Part shown: positions 10,363 to 21,544 of the stretch, one piece after another | Layout of the letters: every line of letters begins with the position of its first letter | Numbering within the stretch: the stretch's first letter is position 1 | Source of the DNA: Polia nebulosa | Lineage: Eukaryota > Arthropoda > Insecta > Lepidoptera > Noctuidae | Direction: 5' to 3' | DNA: 64,000 nucleotides | NCBI GenBank assembly: GCA_951329385.1 | Contig: OX589609.1 | Location: 29,415,849-29,479,848 of the forward strand | Made by a program: the position numbers and the translations under genes | Notes under the pieces: model-generated | The model's input: the letters and a program-made list of their open reading frames with translations, nothing else | Database searches by the model: none | Told to the model about the DNA's origin: nothing

Positions 10363-11745
10363 CCATCGTGTGATCGGCCATATAGGAAGCTGCCATATTA
10401 TGATATCGGCATCGTGTGATCGGCCATATAGGAAGCTGCCATATTATGATATCGGCATCGTGTGATCGACCATATAGGAAGCTGCCATATTATGATATCG
10501 GCATCGTGTGATCGACCATATAGGAAGCTGCCATATTATGATATCGGCATCGTGTGATCGACCATATAGGAAGCTGCCATATTATGATATCGGCATCGTG
10601 TGATCGGCCATATTATGATATCGGCATCGTGTGATCGGCCATATAGGAAGCTGCCATATTATGATATCGGCATCGTGTGATCGGCCATATTATGATATCG
10701 GCATCGTGTGATCGGCCATATAGCAAGGTGCCATATTATGATATCGGCATCGTGTGATCGGCCATATAGAAAGCTGCCATATTATGATATCGGCATCGTG
10801 TGATCGGCCATATTATGATATCGGCATCGTGTGATCGGCCATATAGGAAGCTGCCATATTATGATATCGGCATCGTGTGATCGGCCATATAGGATGCTGC
10901 CATATTATGATATCGGCATCGTGTGATCGGCCATATAGGATGCTGCCATATTATGATATCGGCATCGTGTGATCGGCCATATTATGATATCGGCATCGTG
11001 TGATCGGCCATATAGGAAGCTGCCATATTATGATATCGGCATCGTGTGATCGGCCATATTATGATATCGGCATCGTGTGATCGGCCATATAGGATGCTGC
11101 CATATTATGATATCGGCATCGTGTGATCGGCCATATTATGATATCGGCATCGTGTGATCGGCCATATAGGAAGCTGCCATATTATGATATCGGCATCGTG
11201 TGATCGGCCATATAGGAAGCTGCCATATTATGATATCGGCATCGTGTGATCGACCATATAGGAAGCTGCCATATTATGATATCGGCATCATGTGATCGGC
11301 CATATTATGATATCGGCATCGTGTGATCGGCCATATAGGAAGCTGCCATATTATGATATCGGCATCGTGTGATCGACCATATAGGAAGCTGCCATATTAT
11401 GATATCGGCATCGTGTGATCGGCCATATGAGAAGCTGCCATATTATGATATCGGCATCGTGTGATCGGCCATATAGGAAGCTGCCATATTATGATATCGG
11501 CATCGTGTGATCGACCATATAGGAAGCTGCCATATTATGATATCGGCATCGTGTGATCGGCCATATAGGAAGCTGCCATATTATGATATCGGCAGCGTGT
11601 GATCGGCCATATAGGAAGCTGCCATATTATGATATCGGCATCGTGTGATCGGCCATATAGGAAGCTGCCATATTATGATATCGGCATCGTGTGATCGGCC
11701 ATATAAGAAGCTGCCATATTATGATATCGGTATCGTGTGATCGCC
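10363..11745. repeat. Satellite array, 46-bp unit with a 31-bp variant, about 33 copies
   Basis: Counting each 'CGTGTGATCG' gives about 33 units. Roughly 25 are 46 bp, with CCATAT occurring twice (CCATATAGGAAGCTGCCATAT). Seven are 31 bp and have lost exactly the 15 bases between the two CCATAT copies. Predicted length (25 x 46 + 7 x 31 plus a last partial unit) matches the observed span. Point variants (GACCATAT, AGGATGC) recur in several units, which suggests internal amplification. Confidence 0.95.
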
Positions 11746-11810
11746 CATGAAATAAAATTATGTAAAATTCATATACTTAACCATGTTACATCGGCAGTCA
11801 AGACGAATCT

Positions 11811-11834
11811 AATTCAATTCAATTCAATTCAATT
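11811..11834. repeat. (AATTC)n microsatellite
   Basis: About five tandem copies of a 5-bp unit, followed by 'TATTTTATTTCAGATAA', a combination often seen at insect repeat tails. Confidence 0.8.
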
Positions 11835-12793
11835 ATTTTATTTCAGATAAGGAAATCCATATAATGTTAGTAACAGTATGACTTAACCTAATGTTAGTAT
11901 TAAATTTAAATTAACAATAATGGCCAATGTACGAGTATCATTGACCTGTTGGTTCAATGGTAGATAAGTACACCAGTTTACTTATCAGTGTGTTTGGACT
12001 CTTACCCACCTTCGTAAGAGAGGAGAGTCCCACCGGTCTGAAAACACATTCAGGATGCCATTGGAGGAGGAGCGCAAGCCTCAAAACCCCAACCCAACCC
12101 TCAAACCTCATTTTTAAAAATCCATTCAGTCGCCAGCACACATACTCTCGAAAAAAACATACCCTCCTTGTGAGATAGTCGGGTAAAAACCAAATCAATT
12201 CCAATTGAACATGTTTAAGTCGTACTATATAATACTATATTTTCACGAGTTGGAATTCCAACTCGTCATTTAATTCCGAATTTGGAATTAAATGAAAACA
12301 TCCACTGATGCATCGATTCCATACATTAACACAGCAGTTTTAATTGCAAACTCAAACAGACTAACATCCACACATGTACTCGTATACTGATGTTTTACGA
12401 GAATATATTCCCGTCAGTGTGACGCGCTACAAGCCGCTCGCTTGTAAGAGGTATTTGGCTGGCTGCATGGAATTCGTCTACAATGGTTGTAAAACTGGAA
12501 CGAATTATTAGGAGTTATGATATTATAGTATCAATACAGTCGCGTGTTTGTATCGATGCAGTTGGGCTTCGTTTATTCGACAATATGCCAAAAGTAGCGA
12601 TGCAGCGGTGCGTTCATGAGATGCGCTACTGAGTCAAAATGTCGCGAATTGACCCTTATTAATTTGAAAATTAAAACCAGGGTACAATAAAACAAATCAT
12701 AATTGTTCATTAAATATTCAAATAAAATATTTTTGTTTAAGATAACTTGAGACGAGACAGAACATTGTCACATCTTTCATCATGTGCAGACAT
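11835..12793. other. No recognisable gene; contains two palindromes
   Basis: A perfect 22-bp palindrome (12245-12266, ACGAGTTGGAA and its complement) is followed at once by a 10-bp hairpin with a 6-bp loop (12268-12293). ORFs on both strands at 11938-12204 overlap each other and resemble nothing known to me. Confidence 0.5.
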
Positions 12794-13248
12794 TTAAGAC
12801 GCTATTAACTGCCAACGACCTTGAGTGATTAGCTTGCGTGTTCTGTGCTGAGCTCACGTACCGCGTCGTACGTCCACCCAGTAATAGGACTCGCCCATCA
12901 AGGAGCACTGTTCGAAATTAGACGAATTAATAATTTATTATACATAAAACAACAGATATTATACTAAAATACGTATACTAAAATATAAATAATTAAATGA
13001 TCTTTAATACGTTGAAGGTTTTATAAAATACGCTTTATAGTTTTTGCGTGATTCTCAATTTTTATCCGCGTTAGACATAACTTTACAAATTAATGACATT
13101 ATGTTGTTAAAATATCATTTCAAATATTCACATATCAAATTACGACGGAAATTGTCTAGTGTAACATATCTTTTTTTTTCAAAGAAATATGACAAGTCGT
13201 TTAGATGTCCAATTAAAAACCATTAGAAGTCGTATAACTGCGCCTTAA
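12794..13248 (+). mobile_element. TTAA-flanked MITE, copy 1
   Basis: It aligns end to end with 18929-19360 and, on the minus strand, with the interrupted copy at 36687-41844. Both ends carry TTAA and short terminal inverted repeats; the consensus is GGCGCTATTAAC against GGCGCAGTTATAC, with a G-to-A change in this left end. No ORF. TTAA target duplications are typical of piggyBac-type transposition, so this is probably a non-autonomous element of that kind. Confidence 0.8.
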
Positions 13249-13512
13249 TTACAATTGTCATCATTGCCATTTAATAAAACGCAGAATAGTCACTTCGTAT
13301 ACATCGGATCATACATGAACACCTGGCCTGTCTGAAGAACATCACCAATAAGATCTGTGTTTGATCTACGAGGGCCCCTCCCGACGCCGACGTTTCCACT
13401 CACGTCTGCCTTGTACCTTTTGTTACTCGCCTCTCAAATGACTTGATCAAATTACTATAGACTAGGTAGTGGTACATAAGGCCTAAATAATGCCACAGGA
13501 CTGTCATCTTTT
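13249..13512. other. No recognisable feature
   Basis: Unmatched intronic DNA. Confidence 0.35.
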
Positions 13513-13580
13513 GTCGCGGATAAATTCAAAACAGAGTTACCGCAGCCCTTGGCACAGGCCACTGAAGGAACAAGGGTATG
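13513..13580 (+). mobile_element. Fragment of LINE 3' tail, family C
   Basis: A short match to the 'GATAAATTCAAAACAGAGTT' and 'ACTGAAGGAACAAGGGT' part of the family C tail seen complete at 20405-20840; the rest is lost. Confidence 0.5.
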
Positions 13581-14959
13581 CCAGACTGGCATGGCGTGGC
13601 GTGGCAATAAATAAAAACATTTTTATAAAAGTAATCATTTCGTTTACGTAAGTGTACCCCGGAGGGGGTCAACAGTCCCCACATTAGTGACGTCACGATG
13701 TAAACAAACACTAGGTCGAGCGGCGCGCCACGCCCACTGCGTGTGAACTAGTGTTGTGACACACGACTAATTAGTGTTATGATGAGATGTGATTTTATTG
13801 CACGTGTAGTTTATCAAATCGTTGCCAAACTGTGACGCAGATAATGTTAGGTCAGGTGAAGTGGTTGACAAGGCACGCAGTGTGACAGCTATCTGTTTCA
13901 AGTAGTATTGCCTTGGGTGGGGTAAAGTGTGACTCGCATATTCGGTTATTTCTCCTCAAATTAAGATAAGTGCCTAGCACTTGCTACCACTATCGAGCGT
14001 GAAATGTGAACAAAGTAAAATACATAAAACCTAAACGTAGCACTTAGGAGTATATCGCATGTTATGTTTTAGTTTCACGACGAGCAAAATACGCGGCAGT
14101 TTCCTTGAAACCAGAGAAACGCATCGTGAATGAATTCTTTTTACTGAATTCCAGTACTAGTTCTAGGTAATATTTGAACTCGAGATTCACCAATTAGCGA
14201 CATTTTAAAGTGAAATTCTTGAACTCCTTTGAGAATTGTCTGCCTGGAAGAGTAGATTTTTGTCGTCGGTTTTAATCAAAATTTATTACTGAGATTTTCA
14301 TCAAAGTGGAAGAAGCTTGAAAGGTTTGGAATTGAAAGAATCGAAATTAAAGGTCTTCTAAAGGTTTGGCAAGCAATCACTGTACGAGCAAAAACTGACA
14401 ATTAAGAAGCAGTAAATATGTGACTTTTATCGCTAGCTCTCCGGTGAATTAACACGGCGACACTAAAACAACACATAGTAACATTAATTTTAGTGTTACA
14501 ATCATGCATCATGTAGGTTTTGTGATAAATCTAAAATAAATGTTTACGAGCTAGCGCATACTTGCGAGGTGTTACTCGTACAAAGCACACGGTATCGCAC
14601 ACCGTGCACGGCTACTTCGGCCTGGAGATTCGCTCCATTCCGTATCAAACACGACATGCCCTACTAATACATATTTATTGAGTAGCCTCGCCTGGACTCT
14701 CTCCAAGAGGCCATGCTGGGACACTATCGATAATACAACCCAAACAGTCGATAGATAGCTACAGTTGTTATATCTCACCAAGGCGGATTGCTCTTGTTCA
14801 CTTTCCGGAACTCATAAACAATGTACACGTGATTCCAACTAAGTCCAGCCCGCCTTTGTGAAACAGTACTGTTTTTCAAGTGCCTATCCAGAAGTAAAAA
14901 TAAAGACATTTAAAATAAACTTGTGTAAAGTTGAGTTTTCTCCCATCAAACCTCTGAGA
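13581..14959. other. No recognisable feature
   Basis: Intronic DNA with no supported ORF, RNA gene or repeat copy. A G/C-rich patch near 13715-13740 is too short to interpret. Confidence 0.4.
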
Positions 14960-15480
14960 CATTTTATTTAGGGTTCCGTACCCGAAGGGTAACCAACGGG
15001 ATCCCATTACTAAGCCTCCGCTGTCCGTCCGTCCATACGACCGTCTGTCAGAAAGTTGAAATTTTCACACAATGTGTATTTCTGTTGCCGCTCTGACAAC
15101 AAATAATAAAAATAAATTAAAGATTAAAGGGGTCTTCCCTACTAGAAACGTGTTTTTTTTTGCTTTTTTTGTTCGATCTTAATAATTTGACGACACGGTT
15201 GGCGCAGTGGTTGAGCGTTCGGCTGCTGCGCTGCGTGTCGCGGGTTCGATCCCCGCACGGAACAAATATTTGTATGACCTACAAATAGTTGTTCCGGGTC
15301 TGGGTGTCTTGTGTATGTGAGTATACATGTTTGTGAACGCACCCACGATACAGGAGTAATTCCTAGTGTGGGGCAACGTTTTTAAAAAAAAAAAAAAAAA
15401 AAAAAATGGCAACAAGTAGATGCGTACGATGGTGCAGAACCCTTCATACGCGAGTCTGACTCGCACTCGCCGGTTTTCTA
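14960..15480 (+). repeat. Family B element interrupted by a SINE
   Basis: The left edge 'AGGGTTCCGTACCCGAAGGG' (about 14970) and the right edge 'CGAGTCTGACTCGCACTCGC' (about 15451) are the two ends of one family B element. Between them, 15183-15405 is a family D SINE, so the SINE inserted later. Confidence 0.65.
15183..15405 (+). mobile_element. tRNA-derived SINE, family D
   Basis: The head has an A box (TGGCGCAGTGG) and a perfect B box (GGTTCGATCCC) spaced as in a tRNA gene. A ~100-bp unrelated body follows ('CAAATATTTGTATGACC', 'TTGTTCCGGGTCTGGGTG'), and the tail is about 20 A. The family also occurs at 55138-55315 (minus) and 55933-56050. Confidence 0.85.
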
Positions 15481-16285
15481 TAGGTAATCTTTTTGTTGTT
15501 ACGTTGTCGTGGTGAAAATAGAGAAAAATAAACTAACATTTAACAGTAGAAACTTTGCACTTTGATGGTGAAACGCTAAATGATGGTGAATTGAGATATA
15601 ACACAACTCATGTTTATTAGATTTTTACAGAATGTACGCGGTAGCAAAGATATCTGTTGTTTTAAAAGAACTCTGACCTTGATTTACGACAAAAGCTATA
15701 ATTTTTGAATTGTGTTTATTACCCATAAAACTTAGTTTACGCAAACAAATTCTCTTCTAATACATAACACTGAGCTATTCTTATTATATTACAAGAACAG
15801 TTATAGACCGGAAAATTTTACACCTCCTGTGCAAAAGAAAAAGACTAACAATTAAGTTAAGATGTTACTGTTTATCGATAACAGGACTCAAAATTACTTT
15901 ACTAAGCACATCTCTAGTATCACTAGAGCTCATGCGACTAGAATATCGAGTGGGCGCAGCAAGTCTTCGCCTGAACGACACACCTAGTTTCGATCACATC
16001 AAAACGCCAGGTTTTAAATCCAAATAGATTTATGGTACGAGTATAGCTGGCTATGGAAGGAAAGACGACAGTTTACTCATTGAAGACTAGTGAACAATTC
16101 AATATAGAATTCTAGTTTGTGGAGTACTAGTTAATAGTTATTAGCGTATAACAGTAAAATTAAAGTTTAAGCAAATATTCTGTGTTGCTTCCAACCGTTT
16201 CAAATTCGAGGATATTATAGCATAAAATTTAGGATAATTTCGTTTCGAGATAAAAATATACGACCGCACTGTTGTTGAGAGGTAT
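15481..16285. other. No recognisable feature
   Basis: AT-rich intronic DNA without matches. Confidence 0.4.
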
Positions 16286-16920
16286 GTGTCCTACGCACGA
16301 GCTAGTGGGTCACAGATTCAGTCTCTCCGAGAGATTATAGTTGAGCGCTTGAACCTGCCCTTGAAAGCTGTCTCTGAATGGGGTGATGCCAATTTTGTCT
16401 GGTTGCTGATAAAACCCAGGCCTGTGTGTTTTCCCGCAAAACGGAGCCAATTTCACTCCGCTCTATCTTTCTGAGGTGTAACCGTGCCGATACCCGACCA
16501 GCTTAAGCTTTTTGGTGTGACATTGACATTCACTGTCAATTCTGGCACTTACATCGAAGCAAAGGTTTTACTGGCTGGCAAAAAGTTGGGAATCCTAGGA
16601 AAGGTGTAATGGTACTTCACGTCGGCACAGATGCTTTACCTTTATCAAGCGCAAGTTCGATCGTGTATGGAGTACTGCTCTCATCTCTGGGACGGATCTG
16701 CCAGATACCAGCTAAATGCGCTAGAGTCAACTGAGAAACGAGCCAAGAGGATCATCGGCAATGATAGGGTCGTCGAGTCGAGGCTGCAAAGTGTTGAGCA
16801 TTGACGCTGAGATGCTGGCGTGATGGTTTTCTATTGGATACATTTCGGAGAGTGTGCGTGCTCCAAAACAATATTGAAAAACAAGATGACATTGCAAGCG
16901 ATTAATGAACAGCAACGCCT
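16286..16920 (+). pseudogene. Jockey-type non-LTR reverse transcriptase, C-terminal remnant
   Basis: Translating across stops and shifts gives the order seen after the RT core of lepidopteran jockey-like ORF2: SEWGDANFVW, FPAKRSQF, then KLGILGKV, YQAQVRSCMEYCSHLWDGSA and STEKRAKRIIG. The catalytic RT motifs upstream are missing, several in-frame stops occur (for example after SFHSALSF-like residues), and no poly(A) tail is seen. It is an old, inactive fragment. Confidence 0.75.
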
Positions 16921-16957
16921 TATCCTTTCACGCAAAACGAACTCGAAGAAATCCTGA

Positions 16958-17035
16958 TAGGTACTTACGTACAAATATATCTTAGGTTCTCTTTGTTAGG
17001 TACTTAAGCACAAATATATCTTAGGTTCTCTTTGG
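16958..17035. repeat. Two-unit 39-bp direct repeat
   Basis: Two adjacent copies starting 'TAGGTACTTA' and ending 'GGTTCTCTTTG' differ at a few bases. Confidence 0.85.
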
Positions 17036-17114
17036 TTTCGGGCTTGTTTCTCTACCATAAGATACCGAATCCAGTACCAGAGCTTTCATTAAAACCTTAG
17101 ATATATTTCGAACA

Positions 17115-17240
17115 GAGATACCGCGCCCGTGGGCACTCAGGACAGGGAAGGAACAGGGGTGGGTTTTAGTCAGTAAAAGTCTGACACGCACACACGGAGA
17201 AGCCATAGAATGATTTCCTATACTCACAAAAAAAAAAGTT
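17115..17240 (+). mobile_element. LINE 3' tail, family C (diverged)
   Basis: It contains 'GGGCACTCAGGACAGGGAAG', 'AGGGGTGGGTTTTAGTCAGT' and a terminal A-run, in the order of the family C tail. Confidence 0.7.
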
Positions 17241-17789
17241 TTGTATGAAAGAAAATTATAGGAAATCGAAAAAAAAAATTGCATATAAAATAGATGAAAT
17301 TGTTCTGTTTAACATCCAACTTGGCAATTTAGCATTTCTCTTGTTCATGTCAGTAGGTATGGGAAGTAACTCAATCTGCCGAGCACTACATTTAGGTGGG
17401 CTGTCCGATCGACACACAGATACACATAAGACGCTCTCTAAATAGGCTAAAGACTAAGTTAATTAACGAGCGCCGCCCGGCGGGACCGCCAAGATATTTC
17501 CTCGAGCTCACGCTGCGATGCGCCTCACATTTGTCTCTTCAACCGCGTATGAGTGTGTGGTACTGGAGCTGTGATGGTGTGTGTGTATGTTTCAGGTTCG
17601 GTGGTAGTGTGTAAACAATATTAATGTCAGGTTAAAGGGTGTTTAGGCTGCAATTGGTATTTAATTTCGGCAATACACTACAGTTAGATAAGGATTGCCT
17701 TACTCCATTGCTATCAAGGCAGTTGACGTAAATAGGAACGTACCTAAAGTGCTTTAAGGGTCGTAGGAGTATTTGAAGGAGTCACCGCG
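17241..17789. other. No recognisable feature
   Basis: Small ORFs at 17245-17614 have no recognisable product; a GC-rich patch lies near 17465-17520. Confidence 0.4.
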
Positions 17790-17915
17790 CCCCTGGAACG
17801 CACAGGCAACTGAAGGAACACGGGTGGGTTTTAGTCAGTAAGAGTACACGACTTGCTGCTCCGAGTCCGAGTGGGAGAAGTTACTTTATGAATTCCCACC
17901 CTAAAAAAATAAACA
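17790..17915 (+). mobile_element. LINE 3' tail, family C (diverged)
   Basis: Shares 'ACCGCGCCCCTGGAACGCAC', 'GGGTGGGTTTTAGTCAGTAA' and a closing 'CCCACCCTAAAAAAA' with other family C copies. Confidence 0.7.
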
Positions 17916-17966
17916 AAAGGTAATAACACTTTTGCATTACAAAGGAGCAACTGCCTTCACCAACAA

Positions 17967-18203
17967 ATTGCTGCACTCAACATAGCCAGCTACTGGCGCC
18001 ATTGCTGCACTCAATATAGCCAGCTGCTGGCGCCATTGCTGCACTCAACGTAGCCAGCTGCTGGCGCCATTGCTGCACTCAACATAGCCAGCTACTGGCG
18101 CCATTGCTGCATTCAACATAGCCAGCTACTGGCGCCCTTGCTGCAGTCAACAAAGCCAGCTACTGGCACCATTGCTGCACTTAACATAGCCAGCTACTGG
18201 CGC
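17967..18203. repeat. 34-bp minisatellite, seven units
   Basis: Seven tandem copies of 'ATTGCTGCACTCAACATAGC' followed by 'CAGCTACTGGCGCC', with single-base variants; the span of 237 bp equals seven periods. Confidence 0.95.
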
Positions 18204-18928
18204 TAGATAACTGTATAACACAAAAGATACTCAACCTGTCTATTATCAGGCAATTGACCGGCCATCGTTGTCTGTATAACATAAATCATACTCAACCCGT
18301 CTATTCCCGTCTGCGCTGAACGTTTCAACGCATCTCACTAATATTAGCAATATCATTGACGGACAGACAGATTTACGTGCATTAGTGTATTTAGCTTATT
18401 GACTAGTTTTGTTTGTTTTGCAGATGTATATTTACGAATAATCAATTAAATGCGATTGCACATCTTAGGCCCGAATTATAAGATAGATATGTACGTTTTT
18501 TCAATGTTTATTATTTTAATCAGAAATTAGGTAGGTATCTTTGACATACTCGTAACATCTGCGAAGTTGAAAAAAAAAACCTCAGCAGTAGATTCTCGTT
18601 CCTCGCGGATGTCGCACGAATACCTACTTAATGAATCATAGAGTATTCTGATTATAAATATTGTCAATAGAATTGAATATTTATGCACTGCCCATGTTAT
18701 CTATTCCTGAATATCATTGGACAGTCTTGCTAATTGAATTCATGAATGAACGTATTAATATTCAGTTAAATATATATGAAACTTACGATTGGAACGTGGC
18801 TGCGTCACTTGGGATCGGATATTAAATCTTCATTGGAAAAAGAAGCATCGAAACTTCGTATAATCTAAGTTTAATTATTATAAAAGTTATATTTTGTTTA
18901 ATACGCGGAGGTAGGTCAGGCGTTCCAT
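18204..18928. other. No recognisable gene
   Basis: A diverged direct repeat of 'CTGTATAACA(C/T)AAA' and 'TACTCAACC(T/C)GTCTATT' occurs at about 18209-18310. The rest is unmatched. Confidence 0.4.
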
Positions 18929-19360
18929 TTAAGGCGCTATTAACTACCAATGACCTTGAGTGGATAGCTTGCGTGTTCTGTGCTGAGCACTTAACGCGTC
19001 GTCCGTCCACCCAGTAATAGAACTCGCCCATCAAGGAGTGCTGTCCGAAATTAGACGCATTATTAATTTATTTTACATAAAACAACAGGTATTAAAAAGA
19101 GGTATACTAAAATATAATTACTTAAATGATCTTTAAATGGTGAAAGTTTCATAAAAATACGCTTTAGAGTTTTTGCGTGATTCTCAATTTTTTATCCACG
19201 TTACACATAACTTTACAAATTAATTACATTATGTTATAAAATATCAAATTACGATGGAAATTGTCTCGAGTAACATATATTTTTTACAAAGAAATAGGAC
19301 TAGTCGTTTAGACGTGATGTTCAATTAAAAACCATTACAAGTCGTATAACTGCGCCTTAA
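18929..19360 (+). mobile_element. TTAA-flanked MITE, copy 2
   Basis: TTAA at 18929-18932 and 19357-19360 frame a 424-bp body with inverted ends GGCGCTATTAAC and the complement of GGCGCAGTTATAC. It aligns over its full length with copies 1 and 3. No ORF. Confidence 0.85.
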
Positions 19361-19724
19361 TGTTCGAGTTAGTACTTCGCATCGCTTGCTTTTCCTTGAG
19401 CTCACCTGCAGAACTAGGTGAGTAGGTAAAGTGCTCCGCTAGTTATGATGATAGATTACTATTCTTGAACAAGAATGGGCAATTCTTCTTCACGAATAGC
19501 TGTATTTATCTTATGTTTTCCTGTTATCAAAATATTATTCGCTTACACACAATGTGTAAATATTATTTTTATTTAATAAAAGACTTTAAGGCTTCTTCAA
19601 AACTACCGGGTTTTGCATAGGATTTTATACTATATAGAAACACTAGCTTCTGCCAGTGACTTCGTCCGCGTGGATTTAGTACTTCCCCCGTTATAAACTT
19701 TCAACCCCTTTTTCATCCCGTTAA
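19361..19724. other. Unmatched, with a short family G edge
   Basis: 'CACTAGCTTCTGCCAGTGAC' with 'TTCGTCCGCGTGGATTT' at about 19640-19677 is the edge of the same repeat seen at 55445-55617. Nothing else recognised. Confidence 0.4.
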
Positions 19725-19819
19725 GGGGTGAGTTTTAGTCAGTAAGAGTCTAACAGCCCTCCCGCTCCACCCAGAGCGGGAGAAGTCATTGGATGATTTC
19801 CCACCCGACAAAAAAAAAA
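19725..19819 (+). mobile_element. LINE 3' tail, family C (5'-truncated)
   Basis: Only the last ~95 bp of the tail, from 'GGGGTGAGTTTTAGTCAGTA' to 'TTTCCCACCCGAC' plus an A-run, which runs directly into the minisatellite. Confidence 0.75.
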
Positions 19820-19975
19820 GCAGGTGGGCGCTGCTCTGTGACCCAATTGATTACTGTATAATATCATCGACAGTTCGCAGGTGGGCGCTGCTCTGTGACC
19901 CAACTGATTACTGTATAACATCATCGACAGTTAGCAGGTGGGCGCTGCTCTGTGACCCAACTGATTACTGTATAG
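19820..19975. repeat. 57-bp minisatellite, three units
   Basis: Units start with 'GCAGGTGGGCGCTGCTCTGT' at 19820, 19877 and 19934. A displaced partial unit occurs at 20359-20402, where the next family C copy abuts it. Confidence 0.9.
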
Positions 19976-20189
19976 TTAGTGTAATCACTGATTCGTTGTA
20001 GGCAAGGATTACTAGAGAGCGAGACTTCCAACTGTGGATCTGATGGTGGTTTTATAGCTGTTTGACATTGTTCATGGCTTTCGATTAAAAATCACTAGAT
20101 ACACTACACTTAAATAAATAATTCGGAATTATAGACTTAAGCGTTGTGTACTATATGTTATTTGTAACAGACCATTAGTTTTAAAAAGG

Positions 20190-20300
20190 TCCTAAAAAAA
20201 ATTGACTTATATCAAAAAACTCGACAGCAAAAAACGGCTAAAAAGTTCCAAACAAGTCACTTTTCAAGCAGTCTGATGCAGTTATTGGGTTTTAGTTTAT
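20190..20300. mobile_element. Partial family H element
   Basis: Carries 'AAAGTTCCAAACAAGTCACT' and 'CAAGCAGTCTGATGCAGTTA', one arm of the foldback found complete at 46440-46585 and 57353-57487. Confidence 0.65.
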
Positions 20301-20404
20301 TCAATCACAGATTTGACGCCAATTTTGTAATTTCCTACCTATTAGCGTGTTACATTTACTGATTACTGTATAACATCATCGACAGTTAGCAGGTGGGCGC
20401 TGAA

Positions 20405-20840
20405 GCAGTAATGCTCGCGAAGAGGGAGGCGGCATGGGTGAGGGAGACTCAACAACAGAGTCGCCCTCACGCCCTCAGCAGCAGCCGCCTTAGGAGACGC
20501 CTGGGGCTTCCGGCGCCGCGAGACGATCTCCGGCCACCGTAAACCCGGACCTGCGGATGGTGAGTAATGGGTAGCTCGCCGTCCGATCAGCACCAGGCCC
20601 GAGAGTCGACGGCGCGTAGTGTTCCACGCGCGCCTCCATCAGCAATCATGACGGGGCCCGTCATGGCCGATGCCTGCCCAGGGGTTGTGGATAACTTCGA
20701 AACAGAGTTACCGCGCCCCTGGGCACTCAGGGCAGGGGAGGTACAGGGGTGGGTTTTAGTCAGTAAGAGTCTGACACGCCCTCCCGCTCCACCCAGAGCG
20801 GGAGAAGTCATTGGATGATTTCCCACCCCACAGAAAAAAA
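20405..20840 (+). mobile_element. LINE 3' end, family C: longest copy, with an ORF C-terminus
   Basis: The first ~140 bp translate into an open Arg/Ala-rich peptide (KREAAWVRETQQQSRPHA... ending RDDLRPP and TAA) that looks like the C-terminus of a non-LTR retrotransposon ORF. The 3' UTR follows ('GACGGGGCCCGTCATGGCC', 'AGGGGTGGGTTTTAGTCAGT') and ends in an A-run at about 20838. Other family C copies start at different points but end in the same place, as expected of 5'-truncated LINE copies. The clade is not assigned. Confidence 0.7.
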
Positions 20841-21100
20841 AGCCTACTAATAGTTCGAGTTGAACTCGGCAACCTTCAGCAACAGTCCTCGTGGCGTGCG
20901 GCGCTAATATGGGCTGACACCGGGTGCAGGCGATGCTCGCGGCGCTAACACGGGCTGGCGCCGGGCGCCGTCCGTGCGCCAACGAAGGCTGGCACCGCGC
21001 GTGCTCGCAGCGCCGCGTGCGGGCTTATCATGCTCTCGCCGCGGTCTCAGATGAAACTATTATCAAGTTTCTCGTCAAGATCTAGAGATGTTGATACCAT
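20841..21100. repeat. GC-rich imperfect repeat patch
   Basis: Several imperfect copies of a 'GCGGCGCTAACACGGGCTGG'-like motif occur at 20898-21030. No long ORF that I trust. Confidence 0.5.
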
Positions 21101-21544
21101 TTGCATTCAGTAAATGAAAGTCCTTGTGGCTCTTGCATATTTATTTTTCCAGGCACTCAAAAGGCTATTTTTTCTATCGATGTATGTTGTTATGGCCTGT
21201 CTGTCTAGATGTGGCTTCGTATCAATTTTTTCCTCAGAGTATCTGTCAACTGCAGCCCAATTAGAGGGATATATCGTACGATGAGACTGTTTGTCATATT
21301 TTTGGGACTTTCGAGAGCCCGTGACGACTAACAGTGGTGTTCGTATGACAGCCGAGACTGGACAGCTATGACAGGTGCAGGTGGCAAGTTTGCAAATGTA
21401 TAAAAATTTTAGAGGAGAAACTCACTAAAACCTGCAGTTAGTTATGGCTTTACTATTTTTAAAGCAATCTTACTACTACTCAATTGTGTATTTGGTGTAA
21501 GCAGTCCCGCTGAGCAAGACATTAAAAAAAAAAAATTGTAAGTA
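21101..21544. other. No recognisable feature
   Basis: Unmatched intronic DNA. Confidence 0.35.

Noticed and set aside
10363..11745. Possible CRISPR-like array
   Set aside because: The repeats are contiguous with no unique spacers, and the context is an insect intron; this is a satellite.
15190..15260. tRNA gene
   Set aside because: A and B boxes are present, but the sequence continues into a SINE body with a poly(A) tail and recurs in other copies; it is a tRNA-derived SINE head.
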